Positions 25,744-35,921 of a DNA stretch of 64,000 bases are shown here, piece by piece; the first letter of the stretch is position 1; the number at the start of each line of letters is the position of its first letter. The position numbers and the translations under genes were made by a program. The notes under the pieces are model-generated. The model worked only from the letters and a program-made list of their open reading frames with translations, ran no database searches and was not told the origin of the DNA. Location of the stretch: NCBI RefSeq assembly GCF_001665535.1, contig NZ_LZSQ01000006.1:1-64000 (forward strand). Direction: 5' to 3'. Source of the DNA: Mycobacterium sp. 852002-51961_SCH5331710. GTDB taxonomy: Bacteria; Actinomycetota; Actinomycetes; Mycobacteriales; Mycobacteriaceae.

Positions 25744-25761
25744 TCACAGGAAGTGCACAGC
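25744..25761. promoter_or_regulatory. PhoP-box-like direct repeat upstream of phoP
   Basis: TCACAGG (25744-25750), four bases, then GCACAGC (25755-25761). This is close to the direct repeat TCACAGC-N4-TCACAGC known for mycobacterial PhoP. It lies 50 bases upstream of the phoP start, consistent with autoregulation. Confidence 0.65.
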
Positions 25762-25811
25762 CTGCTCGCAGGAACCTCGCCAGTGAAGAGGCGGACAGTG
25801 ATGGAGTGGCC

Positions 25812-26525
25812 ATGCCTGCATTACCCGAGAACACACCGGAGGCCAAGGTCCTCGTCGTGGACGACGAGGCCAACATCGTCGAGCTCCTGTCTGTCAGCCT
25901 GAAGTTTCAGGGGTTCGAGGTCTACACCGCCTCCAACGGACCCGCAGCGCTGGACAAGGCGCGCGAAGTACGCCCGGACGCCGTCATCCTCGACGTGATG
26001 ATGCCAGGCATGGACGGCTTCGGCCTGCTACGCCGGCTGCGCGCCGACGGTATCGACGCGCCGGCGTTGTTTCTGACCGCGCGCGACTCTCTCCAAGACA
26101 AGATCGCCGGCCTCACGCTCGGCGGCGACGATTACGTGACCAAACCGTTCAGCCTCGAGGAAGTGGTGGCCCGCCTGCGGGTGATCCTGCGCCGCTCGGG
26201 GCGCGGCGTCGAGGAGCCCCGCAATTCCCGGCTGACCTTCGCCGACATCGAACTGGACGAAGACACGCACGAAGTGTGGAAGGCCGGGGAGCCAGTGTCG
26301 TTGTCACCGACGGAGTTCACGCTGCTGCGGTACTTCATCATCAATGCCGGGACGGTGCTGTCGAAGCCCAAGATCCTCGACCACGTGTGGCGCTACGACT
26401 TCGGCGGCGACGTCAACGTCGTCGAGTCCTACGTCTCCTACCTGCGACGCAAGATCGACACCGGCGAGAAGCGCTTACTGCACACGCTGCGCGGCGTGGG
26501 GTACGTGCTTCGCGAGCCGCGGTGA
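25812..26525 (+). CDS. phoP: Response regulator PhoP, 237 aa
   Basis: An OmpR-family regulator nearly identical in sequence to M. tuberculosis PhoP, which controls lipid synthesis, ESX secretion and pH/redox responses. The receiver domain has the acidic pair DDE at 17-19, phospho-acceptor D61 in VILDVMMPGMDGF and the KPF lysine. The winged-helix effector domain ends YVSYLRRKIDTGEKRLLHT and GVGYVLREPR. The ATG at 25812 follows GGAGTGGCC; a GTG two codons earlier is also possible. phoR follows after 23 bases. Confidence 0.96.
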   Translation: MPALPENTPEAKVLVVDDEANIVELLSVSLKFQGFEVYTASNGPAALDKAREVRPDAVILDVMMPGMDGFGLLRRLRADGIDAPALFLTARDSLQDKIAGLTLGGDDYVTKPFSLEEVVARLRVILRRSGRGVEEPRNSRLTFADIELDEDTHEVWKAGEPVSLSPTEFTLLRYFIINAGTVLSKPKILDHVWRYDFGGDVNVVESYVSYLRRKIDTGEKRLLHTLRGVGYVLREPR

Positions 26526-26548
26526 CGAAGAACGCCGACAATGGATAG

Positions 26549-27967
26549 ATGATCGGGCGCGTGCCGCTGAGGGTGGGCCTGGTGGCGGCCACCCTCTTGC
26601 TGGTGGCGTGCGGCCTGCTCGCGTCCGGGGTGGCGGTCACCACGATCCTGCGCCACACCTTGAGCAGTCGCGTCGACCAGGAGTTGCTCGACGCATCGCG
26701 CGGGTGGGCCCAGGCGCCGCGCCGGGGTTCCAGCGATGCGCTGGAGAGCCCGAACCCCGCCCGGCCGCCCACGAACTTCTACGTCCGCGGCGTCGGCGCC
26801 GACGGGCATATCTGGATCGCGGTCAACGACCGTGACGCGGAGCCGGCGCTGCCGCCGGACAACGACGTCGGCCCGGAACCGGTCACCGTCGGCTCACTCG
26901 ACGGGTCGGGTGTGCAGTGGCGCGCGATGACGGTGCGTAGTCCCGAAGGTGTCGTCACCGTGGCCATCGACTTCTCCGACGTGCAGACCACGGTGCGCGA
27001 GCTGATGTACGCGCAGGTGGGGATCGGGTTGGCGGTGCTGCTGGTGCTCGGCGTGGCCGGCTATGCGGTGGTGCATCGCAGCCTGCGGCCGCTGGTCGAG
27101 GTCGAGCAGACGGCGGCGGCGATCGCGGCGGGGGATTTCGATCGGCGTGTGCCGCAGCGTGATCCGCGAACGGAGGTGGGCCGACTGTCGTTGGCGCTCA
27201 ACGGCATGCTCTCCCAGATCCAGACGGCGATGGCGGCGTCGGAGGCGTCGGCCGAGCAGGCCCGCAGTTCCGAGGAGCGGATGCGGCGGTTCATCACCGA
27301 CGCCAGCCACGAGTTGCGCACCCCGTTGACCACGATCCGAGGCTTCGCCGAGCTGTACCGGCAGGGCGCGGCCCGCGATATCGAGATGCTGATGAGTCGC
27401 ATCGAAAGCGAGTCCAGCCGGATGGGGCTGCTCGTCGAGGATCTGCTGCTGCTGGCGCGCCTCGACGCCCAGCGTCCCCTTGAACGCCGGCGTGTCGATC
27501 TGCTGACGTTGGCCACCGACGCCGTGCACGACGCCCAGTCCATCGCGCCCAAGCGGACCATCACGATGGAGGTGCTGGAGGGGCCGGGCACCCCGGAGGT
27601 GCTCGGCGATGAAGCCCGGTTGCGCCAGGTGCTGGGCAACCTCATGGCGAACGCCCTGCAACACACCCCCGAAGACGCCGGTGTCACGGTGCGGGTGGGA
27701 ACCTTGGGCGACCGTGCGGTGCTGGAGGTCTGCGATGAAGGGCCAGGGATGACGTCCGACGATGCGCAACGGGTCTTCGAGCGGTTCTATCGCGCGGATT
27801 CGTCGCGGACGCGGGCCAGCGGCGGCACCGGGTTGGGGTTGTCGATCGTCGATTCGCTGGTCCTCGCCCACGGCGGAACGGTCGACGTCGCGACCGCTCC
27901 TGGACGCGGCTGCACGTTCACGGTCAGCCTGCCGCGGATCGCCGAGGTGACGGCTCAGGTCAGCTGA
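26549..27967 (+). CDS. phoR: Sensor histidine kinase PhoR, 472 aa
   Basis: The membrane partner of PhoP. TM1 spans residues 9-33, an extracytoplasmic sensor loop runs to about 155, and TM2 spans 156-176. A HAMP domain follows ([19 protein letters not shown]). H254 in [12 protein letters not shown] is the phosphorylation site. The ATPase domain shows [20 protein letters not shown] and GGTGLGLSI. All catalytic boxes are intact. The gene overlaps the convergent HIT gene by 13 bases. Confidence 0.96.
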   Translation: MIGRVPLRVGLVAATLLLVACGLLASGVAVTTILRHTLSSRVDQELLDASRGWAQAPRRGSSDALESPNPARPPTNFYVRGVGADGHIWIAVNDRDAEPALPPDNDVGPEPVTVGSLDGSGVQWRAMTVRSPEGVVTVAIDFSDVQTTVRELMYAQVGIGLAVLLVLGVAGYAVVHRSLRPLVEVEQTAAAIAAGDFDRRVPQRDPRTEVGRLSLALNGMLSQIQTAMAASEASAEQARSSEERMRRFITDASHELRTPLTTIRGFAELYRQGAARDIEMLMSRIESESSRMGLLVEDLLLLARLDAQRPLERRRVDLLTLATDAVHDAQSIAPKRTITMEVLEGPGTPEVLGDEARLRQVLGNLMANALQHTPEDAGVTVRVGTLGDRAVLEVCDEGPGMTSDDAQRVFERFYRADSSRTRASGGTGLGLSIVDSLVLAHGGTVDVATAPGRGCTFTVSLPRIAEVTAQVS

Positions 27968-28359
27968 GCCAGCGCTGCCTTGATCTTGGCCTGGGCCTCG
28001 TCGAGCGATTCCCGCGACGGGTTGGGATCGGCGTTGGCGAACCCAAAGTCGGCGAGGTCGCTGGTCGGGAAGACGTGAACATGCAGGTGCGGCACCTCCA
28101 GGCCGGCAATGATCACGCCGGCGCGGTCGGCGGGGAATGCCTTGACCACGGCCTTGCCGATCAGCTGAGCGACCTCCATGACCCTGGCGAACACCGCGGG
28201 TTCGACGTCTTGCCAGTTGTCGATCTCGGCGCGGGGCACGACAAGTGTGTGGCCCTGCGTGATTGGCGCGATCGTCAGGAAGGCGACGATGTTGTCGTCT
28301 TCGTAGACGAACCGGCCGGGAAGCTCCCCGTTGATGATCTTGGTGAAGACGCTCGCCAT
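27955..28359 (-). CDS. HIT-family nucleotide hydrolase, 134 aa
   Basis: A histidine-triad protein acting on nucleoside phosphoramidates or dinucleoside polyphosphates. The triad is H91, H93 and H95 in [13 protein letters not shown], and [17 protein letters not shown] is the standard opening. The ATG at 28359 (MASVFTKI) is preferred over one four codons upstream. It occupies the Rv0759c position next to phoR. Length is normal. Confidence 0.93.
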   Translation of the reverse strand: MASVFTKIINGELPGRFVYEDDNIVAFLTIAPITQGHTLVVPRAEIDNWQDVEPAVFARVMEVAQLIGKAVVKAFPADRAGVIIAGLEVPHLHVHVFPTSDLADFGFANADPNPSRESLDEAQAKIKAALAQLT

Positions 28360-28435
28360 GGCCTCAAGCATGGCAGGAGCCCGACCGCCTACACCGACCG
28401 GGGCGTGGGACCACGGAACCGCGGTATGGCGCGTG

Positions 28436-29326
28436 TCAGCGAATGTGCTCGTGGATCTCGGTGACCGACCACGGCGGACTGTTGTGGTGGTCGCGGTAGG
28501 CGAGAATCGTCGGCGTCGGCCTGTCGAAGCGTCCGACGAAGCCGCCGGCGGCGATGAAGATCTGGCCCGTCACGTCGGCGGCCAGGTCGCTTGCCAGATA
28601 GGCGTATGTCGGCGCGACGTATCCCGGCGGCGGAGCATCGAGGGCGCCGCGCATACTGATCTCGTCGAGCAGGCCGCGACGGTGTAGATCTGCGATCTGC
28701 GCTTCGTAGTCCGGTCCGGTCGAGATCCTCGTCCTGGCGCCGGGGCACACGACGTTCGCGCGCACCCCGTGCTCCTTCAGTTCGGCGGCGATCGCGAGTG
28801 TCAGGCCGTTCACGCCACCCTTGCCCGCCGGATAGCCGGTACCGCCGTAGTCGCCCAGGAATGCGAACGAACTCGTGTTCACGATCGCACCGCCGCCTTG
28901 AGCGACCATCCTCGGTGCCGCCGCGCGACACGTCTCGAACGTCGTGGTGAGATGCGCATCGAGCAACTCGCGGAACTCACTCGAACTGACCGTGAGGATC
29001 GACGATCCGGCAGGCTCGGCGACGCCCGCACAGTTGATCAGGATGTCGATCTGCCCGAACTCCTCAACACACGTGTCGATGAGTGCGTCCGCTATATCGG
29101 GATCGGCGGGCGAGCCGGCCACGCCGCGGGCATTCGGAATGCGTTGTGCCGCTTCCGCTACGGCTTCGGGGTCACGGCCATTGACGACGACCCCCGCCCC
29201 ATGGGCGGCAAGCAGTTCGGCAATCGCCAGCCCGACGCCTCGCGAACCGCCGACGACGACCGCGCCCCGCCCGTTCTGGGGGTACCGCCCGTCCGAAGGG
29301 TAGGGGGACGACGGCCTACTTGCCAT
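28436..29326 (-). CDS. Short-chain dehydrogenase/reductase, 296 aa
   Basis: A classical SDR. The cofactor motif is [12 protein letters not shown], followed by NCAG, the SSF stretch, and YPAGKGG supplying the YxxxK pair. The C-terminal segment contains [13 protein letters not shown], typical of the fold. The ATG at 29326 overlaps the upstream NTF2-like gene by 11 bases, arguing for co-transcription. In M. tuberculosis no SDR separates Rv0759c from Rv0760c, so this is an extra gene here. Substrate unknown, but the neighbours suggest steroid or lipid oxidation. Confidence 0.88.
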   Translation of the reverse strand: MASRPSSPYPSDGRYPQNGRGAVVVGGSRGVGLAIAELLAAHGAGVVVNGRDPEAVAEAAQRIPNARGVAGSPADPDIADALIDTCVEEFGQIDILINCAGVAEPAGSSILTVSSSEFRELLDAHLTTTFETCRAAAPRMVAQGGGAIVNTSSFAFLGDYGGTGYPAGKGGVNGLTLAIAAELKEHGVRANVVCPGARTRISTGPDYEAQIADLHRRGLLDEISMRGALDAPPPGYVAPTYAYLASDLAADVTGQIFIAAGGFVGRFDRPTPTILAYRDHHNSPPWSVTEIHEHIR

Positions 29327-29762
29327 CCGTCGACTGGCCACCCGCCTGGCCGAACTCCATCATGTCCATGTTCCAGTAGCCGCGCAGGTTGGTGAGCAGC
29401 CCGGCATCGTTGACCTTGTAGGTGAAAACTCCGCGCACCGTGCTGGTCATCCCGTTGTCGAACCTGCTGCGCAGCACCAGGATATGAGCTACTTCGTGCG
29501 GCGAACTGGACGGGAACGTTTCCTCGCAGGTGATCCGCAGGTCGTTGGAGGCGATGTTGGCGTCGTAGAAACCGGACACCGCCTCCTTCCCGCGGATTCC
29601 CGTGCCATCCGGGTTGGTGAACGACTGCCCGATCGGATCCTCGATGACGACATCGTCGGCCATCAGACCCAGCCAGCCCTCCTTGTCGTGGGAATGCACG
29701 CATTTCCACGAATTGTGGGAGGCCGCCAATGCCGGTGTCTTCTCGACGGTTTCGGCAGACAC
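29316..29762 (-). CDS. NTF2/SnoaL-fold ketosteroid-isomerase-like protein, 148 aa
   Basis: Closely resembles M. tuberculosis Rv0760c, a cone-fold protein structurally related to ketosteroid isomerase. Recognisable stretches are WLGLMADDVVIEDPIGQ, TCEETFPSSSPHEVAHILVL and VRGVFTYKVNDAGLLTNLRG. The acidic pair DD with ED near residue 40 is where isomerase catalytic Asp is expected. It lies four bases after the adhB-like gene in the leftward P450/dehydrogenase run. A steroid-related role is plausible but unproved. Confidence 0.88.
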   Translation of the reverse strand: MSAETVEKTPALAASHNSWKCVHSHDKEGWLGLMADDVVIEDPIGQSFTNPDGTGIRGKEAVSGFYDANIASNDLRITCEETFPSSSPHEVAHILVLRSRFDNGMTSTVRGVFTYKVNDAGLLTNLRGYWNMDMMEFGQAGGQSTDGK

Positions 29763-29766
29763 GGGC

Positions 29767-30894
29767 TTACCGGTCGTCGTCGGTGTAGCGGATGACGCCG
29801 CGGATGTTGCGGCCCTCGAGCATGTCCTGGTAGCCCTCGTTGATCTGCTCCAGCTTGTATTGGCGCGTGATCATGTCGTCGAGGTTCAGCTTGCCCGCCT
29901 TGTACATCGACAGCAGCTGCGGGATGTCGTAGTGCGGGTTGCCGCCGCCGAAGATGGTGCCCTGGATGCGCTTCTGCATCAGCGTCAGCATCGCCAGGTT
30001 GAGGTTCACCTCGGTGTCGAGCAGGCTGCCGATCGCGGTCAGCACACACGTGCCGCCCTTGGCGGTGAGGTTGAGGTAGTTGTCGACGTCCTTGCCGTGC
30101 AGTTCGCCGACCGTGACGATGACCTTGTTGGCCATCAGACCCCAGGTGACCTCCGCGATGCCGGCCATCGCCGACTCCCAGTCCGGATATGCGTGCGTCG
30201 CACCGAATTTCAGCGCCTGATCGCGCTTCCACTCCACCGGATCGATCGCGAAGATGCGGCGTGCGCCCGCGGCGACTGCGCCCTGCAGTGCGCCCATGCC
30301 GACACCGCCCACGCCGACGATCGCAACATCCTCGCCCGGGCGGATGTCACCGCTGCGCACCGCCGAGCCGTAGCCCGTCGTGACACCACAGCCGACCAGG
30401 CAGGCCACCTCGAACGGGATCGACTCGTCGATCTTCACGACCGAGCTGCGGTGCACGACCATGTACGGGGAGAAGGTGCCGAGCAGCGTCATCGGAAAGA
30501 CGGGCTGTCCCTTGGCATGAATGCGGTGTGTGCCGTCGGAGACGGCGGTGCCGCCGAGAAGACCGGCACCCAGGTCGCACAGGTTGCGCATTCCGGCCTG
30601 ACACGACGGACAGCTGCCGCACGACGGAATGAACGACAACACGACGTGATCACCGGGCTTGAGATCCTCGACGCCCGGGCCGACCTCGGTCACGATGCCC
30701 GCGCCCTCGTGTCCGCCCAGTACCGGGAAACCGCCCATCGGGATGCCGCCGGTCACCAGATGGTGGTCGGAGTGGCACATCCCCGACGCTTCCATCTGAA
30801 TCTTGACCTCGTCCTTGACGGGGTCTCCGATCTCGATCTCCTCGATCGACCAGGGCTGGTTGAACTCCCAGATGAGAGCACCTTTTGTCTTCAT
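29767..30894 (-). CDS. adhB: Zinc-dependent alcohol dehydrogenase, NDMA-dependent type, 375 aa
   Basis: A medium-chain dehydrogenase matching AdhB (Rv0761c). Catalytic zinc ligands lie in SGMCHSDHH and GGHEGAG; the structural zinc tetrad is in CGSCPSCQAGMRNLC. The Rossmann motif is VAIVGVGGVGMGA. The long insertion and MNK/IGSLL segments place it with NDMA-dependent mycobacterial alcohol dehydrogenases, which hold cofactor tightly. The 91-base gap upstream contains a 7-bp inverted repeat, so it may have its own promoter. Confidence 0.92.
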   Translation of the reverse strand: MKTKGALIWEFNQPWSIEEIEIGDPVKDEVKIQMEASGMCHSDHHLVTGGIPMGGFPVLGGHEGAGIVTEVGPGVEDLKPGDHVVLSFIPSCGSCPSCQAGMRNLCDLGAGLLGGTAVSDGTHRIHAKGQPVFPMTLLGTFSPYMVVHRSSVVKIDESIPFEVACLVGCGVTTGYGSAVRSGDIRPGEDVAIVGVGGVGMGALQGAVAAGARRIFAIDPVEWKRDQALKFGATHAYPDWESAMAGIAEVTWGLMANKVIVTVGELHGKDVDNYLNLTAKGGTCVLTAIGSLLDTEVNLNLAMLTLMQKRIQGTIFGGGNPHYDIPQLLSMYKAGKLNLDDMITRQYKLEQINEGYQDMLEGRNIRGVIRYTDDDR

Positions 30895-30919
30895 TACAAC
30901 GTGCCTTCCGCTAGTACCG

Positions 30920-30956
30920 GTGACCTCAGACTAGAGGCAGTAGTTAGGTAGGTCAC
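30920..30956. promoter_or_regulatory. Inverted repeat GTGACCT-N23-AGGTCAC upstream of adhB
   Basis: Perfect 7-bp arms (30920-30926 and 30950-30956) in the only sizable gap of the cyp51-adhB run. It lies 26-62 bases before the adhB start and could be a regulator site or leader hairpin. Confidence 0.35.
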
Positions 30957-30985
30957 ACCCACCCCCAATCAACTGCTTGGCCGGG

Positions 30986-31546
30986 TCACCAGATCGATGC
31001 CGGCGCCTGGCCGAGGGGGTAGTAGCCGGGCAGCTTCTCCCCGGCCAGTGAGCGCTCGATGCGCTTTTGCATCCCCGGTGACAGGTCGCCGGACTCGATG
31101 AGCTTCGCGTACCCCTTGGCCACATGGCCGAAGTCGAAGAAGTCCCGCTGCCACTCGATCTTCAGAGCCCCGTCCTGCCCTTGGGCGGTCAGTCGGAACC
31201 AGCTGCCCCCGATGCCGTAGATCTCGTCTTGGGTGCCGTCGGACTTGTTGACGATCTGCTTCCAGAACCCGACGATCTCGCCCTGCTTGTCGTCGATGAT
31301 CACCTTCTGGTACTCGTACACCCAGTTCTCCAGGCCCTCCATCTCGAGACCCAGGGCGACGTCGCGGATTTCGTCCTTGCCGACGCACATCACGTCTTCC
31401 TTGGGCCCGATGTTCCAGCCGTAGGTCGCGTCATCGGTGTAAAAGTCCGCCAACGGCTTCCAGTCACCGTTGCGCTCGGCTTCCCGGTTGGTCTCCAGCC
31501 ACTGCTCGACCCATTTCTCGAGCGCTTCGCGGGGTAAAGACGGCAT
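30986..31546 (-). CDS. SnoaL/NTF2-like protein (Rv0762c-type), 186 aa
   Basis: A cone-fold protein of the SnoaL superfamily; ADFYTDDATYGWNIGP and SWFRLTAQGQDG are typical stretches. The ATG at 31546 follows TAGGAGATTGACA and begins two bases after the ferredoxin stop, so translation is coupled. Gene order matches Rv0762c between ferredoxin and adhB in M. tuberculosis. Function unknown; association with CYP51 suggests handling of a sterol or its product. Confidence 0.85.
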   Translation of the reverse strand: MPSLPREALEKWVEQWLETNREAERNGDWKPLADFYTDDATYGWNIGPKEDVMCVGKDEIRDVALGLEMEGLENWVYEYQKVIIDDKQGEIVGFWKQIVNKSDGTQDEIYGIGGSWFRLTAQGQDGALKIEWQRDFFDFGHVAKGYAKLIESGDLSPGMQKRIERSLAGEKLPGYYPLGQAPASIW

Positions 31547-31548
31547 TG

Positions 31549-33115
<1,567 letters not shown>

Positions 33116-33119
<4 letters not shown>

Positions 33120-33943
33120 GACTTCAAGTTCTCCTCGTTCAACTTCAGCTGCTGGCGTTCTGCGGGCGCACTGGTCAACGGGGCTTCGGGCTGAAGCTCC
33201 ATGTTCGCGATGAACCCGCCGCGCGGGGTCTCCGCCACGAAGGCGATGGCGCGGGCAAGGTCGGCGGCCCGCAGGAAGTAGTCGTGTCGGGCCTGGCCCC
33301 ACTTCGCCCAATCCTCAAGGGCCGGGCCGATCTTCTCGGCGGGCAGGCTCCAACCCATGCTGGTCTTGGTGGGTCCGGGGTGCACGATTGAAGCGCGAAC
33401 ACCGGTGCCTTCCAACTCCATCTGGAAGTTGTGGACCATGGCCAGCAGCGCCGCCTTCGCGGCGCCGTAGGCGCCCATGTGCGGCCGCTGGCGCAGCGCC
33501 ACATCGGATCCCACGAAAATCAGGTCACCGCGCTGGCGTTCGAGCATGCCGGGCAGCACCGCAGCCGCCAACCGGTTGGCGCCGACCAGGTGGATCTGCA
33601 GCTGGGACTCGAACTCGTCGGTGGTGATCTCGGCGAGCTTGCCGAAGTAGGTGTCGCCGGCGCCCGCCACCAACACCTCGATGTCGCCGAGCGCCTCGAC
33701 CGATTGCGCGACGAAGGTTTTCACCGAGTTGGGATCGGTGACGTCGAGGTGAAACCCGACAGCCTCGCCGCCGTCGGCGTTGATCTTGCCGACGATGTCT
33801 TCGAGCTTCTCGACGCGGCGAGCGCCGAGTGCAACGGGAAAGCCGCGCGCGGCCATCTCGATCGCCGTCGCCTCGCCGATTCCGGAGGAGGCGCCCGCAA
33901 CGATGACGGGGCGCCGTTCGGGCAGGGGGTCGAACCGGGGCAT
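33116..33943 (-). CDS. Short-chain dehydrogenase/reductase (Rv0765c-type), 275 aa
   Basis: An SDR with GASSGIGEATA at residues 17-27, VAGAGDTYFG, the SD.V catalytic serine region (FVGSDVALRQ) and YGAAKAA providing YxxxK. Located between cyp123 and cyp51, overlapping both (one base at its start, four at its end), so it is tightly coupled. Likely oxidises or reduces a hydroxyl or ketone formed by a neighbouring P450; substrate unknown. Confidence 0.92.
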
Positions 33944-35151
33944 CAGACAGTCTCCACAGTGATCGGAAGGTGAGCGAATCCGCGGACATTGCTCGAATGG
34001 ACGCGGACGGCGTTGGCCTCGTCCACCTCGTATCCGCGGATTCGCTTGAACAACTCGGTCAGCGCGACCCTTGCCTCCATACGCGCCAGGTGCGCGCCGA
34101 GGCAGAAGTGGGCACCACTACCGAAACTCATGAGCTTGGAGCCGATTTCGCGACCGATCACGAATCGGTCGGGATCGTCGAACACCCGCTCGTCGCGGTG
34201 AGCCGATCCGGGTAGCAAGAGCAGGACATCACCGTCGGGGATGGTGGTGTCGTACAACGTCAGCTCACCCGCGACGGTCCGCGCGAGGATCTGGCTGGAG
34301 GTGTCGTAGCGCAGCGTCTCCTCGACCCACAGCGGCACCCGATCCAGCTCGGCGTAGACGGGCGTCAGCTGGTCCGGGTTCTTGTGACCCCAGAACGCGG
34401 CGTTCGCAAGCAGTTTCGTTGTGGTCTCGTTACCGGCGATCACCATCAGGAACATGAAGCCCAGGATCTCGTCGTCGGTGAGCCGATCACCGTCGATCTC
34501 GGCCTCGAGCAACGCGGTGGTCAGGTCGTCGGTGGGCTTCTTACGGCGCTCGGCCACCATGCCCTGGTAATAGACGATCAAGTTGATCGAAGCCTCGACG
34601 GCCGAGGGCGGCACATCGGTGACGCCTTCGTCCCGGTGCATCACGCCGTCGGCCCAGGCGCGTACCTGCGTGCGATCGGCTTCGGGCACACCCATCAGTT
34701 CCGAGATGACATCCATCGGAAGCTTTCCGGCGAACTCGTCGACGTAGTCGACTGTTTCGTCCGAACGCGCCTTCTCCAACATGGTGTCGAGGTGCTGCAC
34801 CGCGATCTCGGTGACCCGTGGCTCCAGCTCCCGAATTCGCCGCGGCGTGAAGCCCTTCGACACCAAGGTGCGCAGCCTCAGATGGTCCGGGTCGTCCATC
34901 GCGAGGAAGGACATGGTTTTCGACGCGTGCGGTCCGCGCGACGCCGGATCCAGGGACACCCCGAACTTGTTCGACAACGTGGTGCTGTTGCGAAAGCCCT
35001 GCAGGACATCCTGGTGCCGCGACAGCGCCCAGAAGCCGAGCTCGTCGTTGCGGTACAGCGGCGCCTCGTCGCGCAACCGCTTGTAGTACGGATACGGATC
35101 CTCGTGGAAGTCGTAGTCGTAAGGGTCAAGCACGATTTCGCTGATGGTCAC
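33943..35151 (-). CDS. cyp123: Cytochrome P450 CYP123, 402 aa
   Basis: Matches M. tuberculosis CYP123 (Rv0766c) strongly, from LDPYDYDFHEDPYPYYKRL through to NVRGFAHLPI. Motifs: I-helix VIAGNETTTKLL, ExxR in EETLRYD, haem loop FGSGAHFCLGAHLARME. The GTG at 35151 is chosen because CCGGAGACGAGCA precedes it and the known ortholog begins here. It lies 22 bases behind the TetR gene. Substrate unknown. Confidence 0.93.
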   Translation of the reverse strand: MTISEIVLDPYDYDFHEDPYPYYKRLRDEAPLYRNDELGFWALSRHQDVLQGFRNSTTLSNKFGVSLDPASRGPHASKTMSFLAMDDPDHLRLRTLVSKGFTPRRIRELEPRVTEIAVQHLDTMLEKARSDETVDYVDEFAGKLPMDVISELMGVPEADRTQVRAWADGVMHRDEGVTDVPPSAVEASINLIVYYQGMVAERRKKPTDDLTTALLEAEIDGDRLTDDEILGFMFLMVIAGNETTTKLLANAAFWGHKNPDQLTPVYAELDRVPLWVEETLRYDTSSQILARTVAGELTLYDTTIPDGDVLLLLPGSAHRDERVFDDPDRFVIGREIGSKLMSFGSGAHFCLGAHLARMEARVALTELFKRIRGYEVDEANAVRVHSSNVRGFAHLPITVETV

Positions 35152-35173
35152 TGCTCGTCTCCGGCGCTTTGGT

Positions 35174-35782
35174 TCATTGATCCTCTCCGAGGATGAGGCC
35201 GACGACATAGCTGAGCCGGTCGGCGATCTGGTGATAGGTGAAGACCCCGCTGCCCGCGTTGACCAGCGCTCCGAAGAACGTCATCTCCAACGCGGCCAAG
35301 GCGCGCGGGTCGGCCTCCGGACCCATGGCCGACCGGATACGGCGGTGGATCTCGGCGCCGATGCGGTCGCGCACCGCACGCACCGCCGCATCGCTGCTAC
35401 TGAGAAGCGCGGTCGTGCACGCCGCGGCGACCTCCGGTTCGTCGGCGACCATCAGCGCCATGGCGCGCAACGTCTTCTCGACGCGGGCGACCCTGCTCTC
35501 GTTCACGTCGGTGAAGTACGGGACCTGACGCATCAGGTCCAGGTACACCTCGGCGATCAGATGGTTCTTCGACGAGAAGTAGGTGTACGCGGTGGCGGGC
35601 GCGACCTTGGCTCTGGCGGCCACGGCACGCACGGTCAGATCGGCATACGAGGACTCGCGCAGCATCTCCACGCCGGCGCCGAGCACCTTGCGGAACGTCT
35701 CCTCCTGACGGCGGTTCCGCGGTGTCTCGCCGGTACTGGCAGGCGCCGAGCCTGTGACCGCAACCACGGGTTCGCTGGACAC
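35174..35782 (-). CDS. TetR-family regulator (Rv0767c-type), 202 aa
   Basis: The N-terminal helix-turn-helix is LTVRAVAARAKVAPATAYTYFSS at about residues 44-66; the C-terminal ligand domain is helical and variable. It heads the leftward cyp123-cyp51-adhB run and is divergent from the aldehyde dehydrogenase. Two GGACA-N2-TGTCC palindromes lie at both ends of the divergent region, one overlapping its own GTG start codon, so it probably represses both directions. Confidence 0.92.
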   Translation of the reverse strand: MSSEPVVAVTGSAPASTGETPRNRRQEETFRKVLGAGVEMLRESSYADLTVRAVAARAKVAPATAYTYFSSKNHLIAEVYLDLMRQVPYFTDVNESRVARVEKTLRAMALMVADEPEVAAACTTALLSSSDAAVRAVRDRIGAEIHRRIRSAMGPEADPRALAALEMTFFGALVNAGSGVFTYHQIADRLSYVVGLILGEDQ

Positions 35783-35788
35783 CTGTCC
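35777..35788. promoter_or_regulatory. TetR operator candidate 1 (GGACA-CC-TGTCC)
   Basis: A palindrome of 5+2+5 bases that extends by one more T/A pair on the flanks. It overlaps the TetR GTG start codon at 35780-35782. The same half-sites recur 111 bases away. Confidence 0.6.
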
Positions 35789-35887
35789 AAGTTATCGGAC
35801 CATCGTCACGATCCGCAAGTACGCAGCTAGAAAAGCCTATGCTTGCCAGTCGCCATACCGGGGGACTATCGTTCGGTCCATCAATCC

Positions 35888-35899
35888 GGACAGTTGTCC
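35888..35899. promoter_or_regulatory. TetR operator candidate 2 (GGACA-GT-TGTCC)
   Basis: A second copy of the same half-sites with a different 2-base centre, 23 bases before the aldehyde dehydrogenase ATG. Identical arms at the two ends of one divergent promoter region argue for a shared regulator. Confidence 0.6.
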
Positions 35900-35921
35900 A
35901 GCAATGGTGAACGGAGACGGC

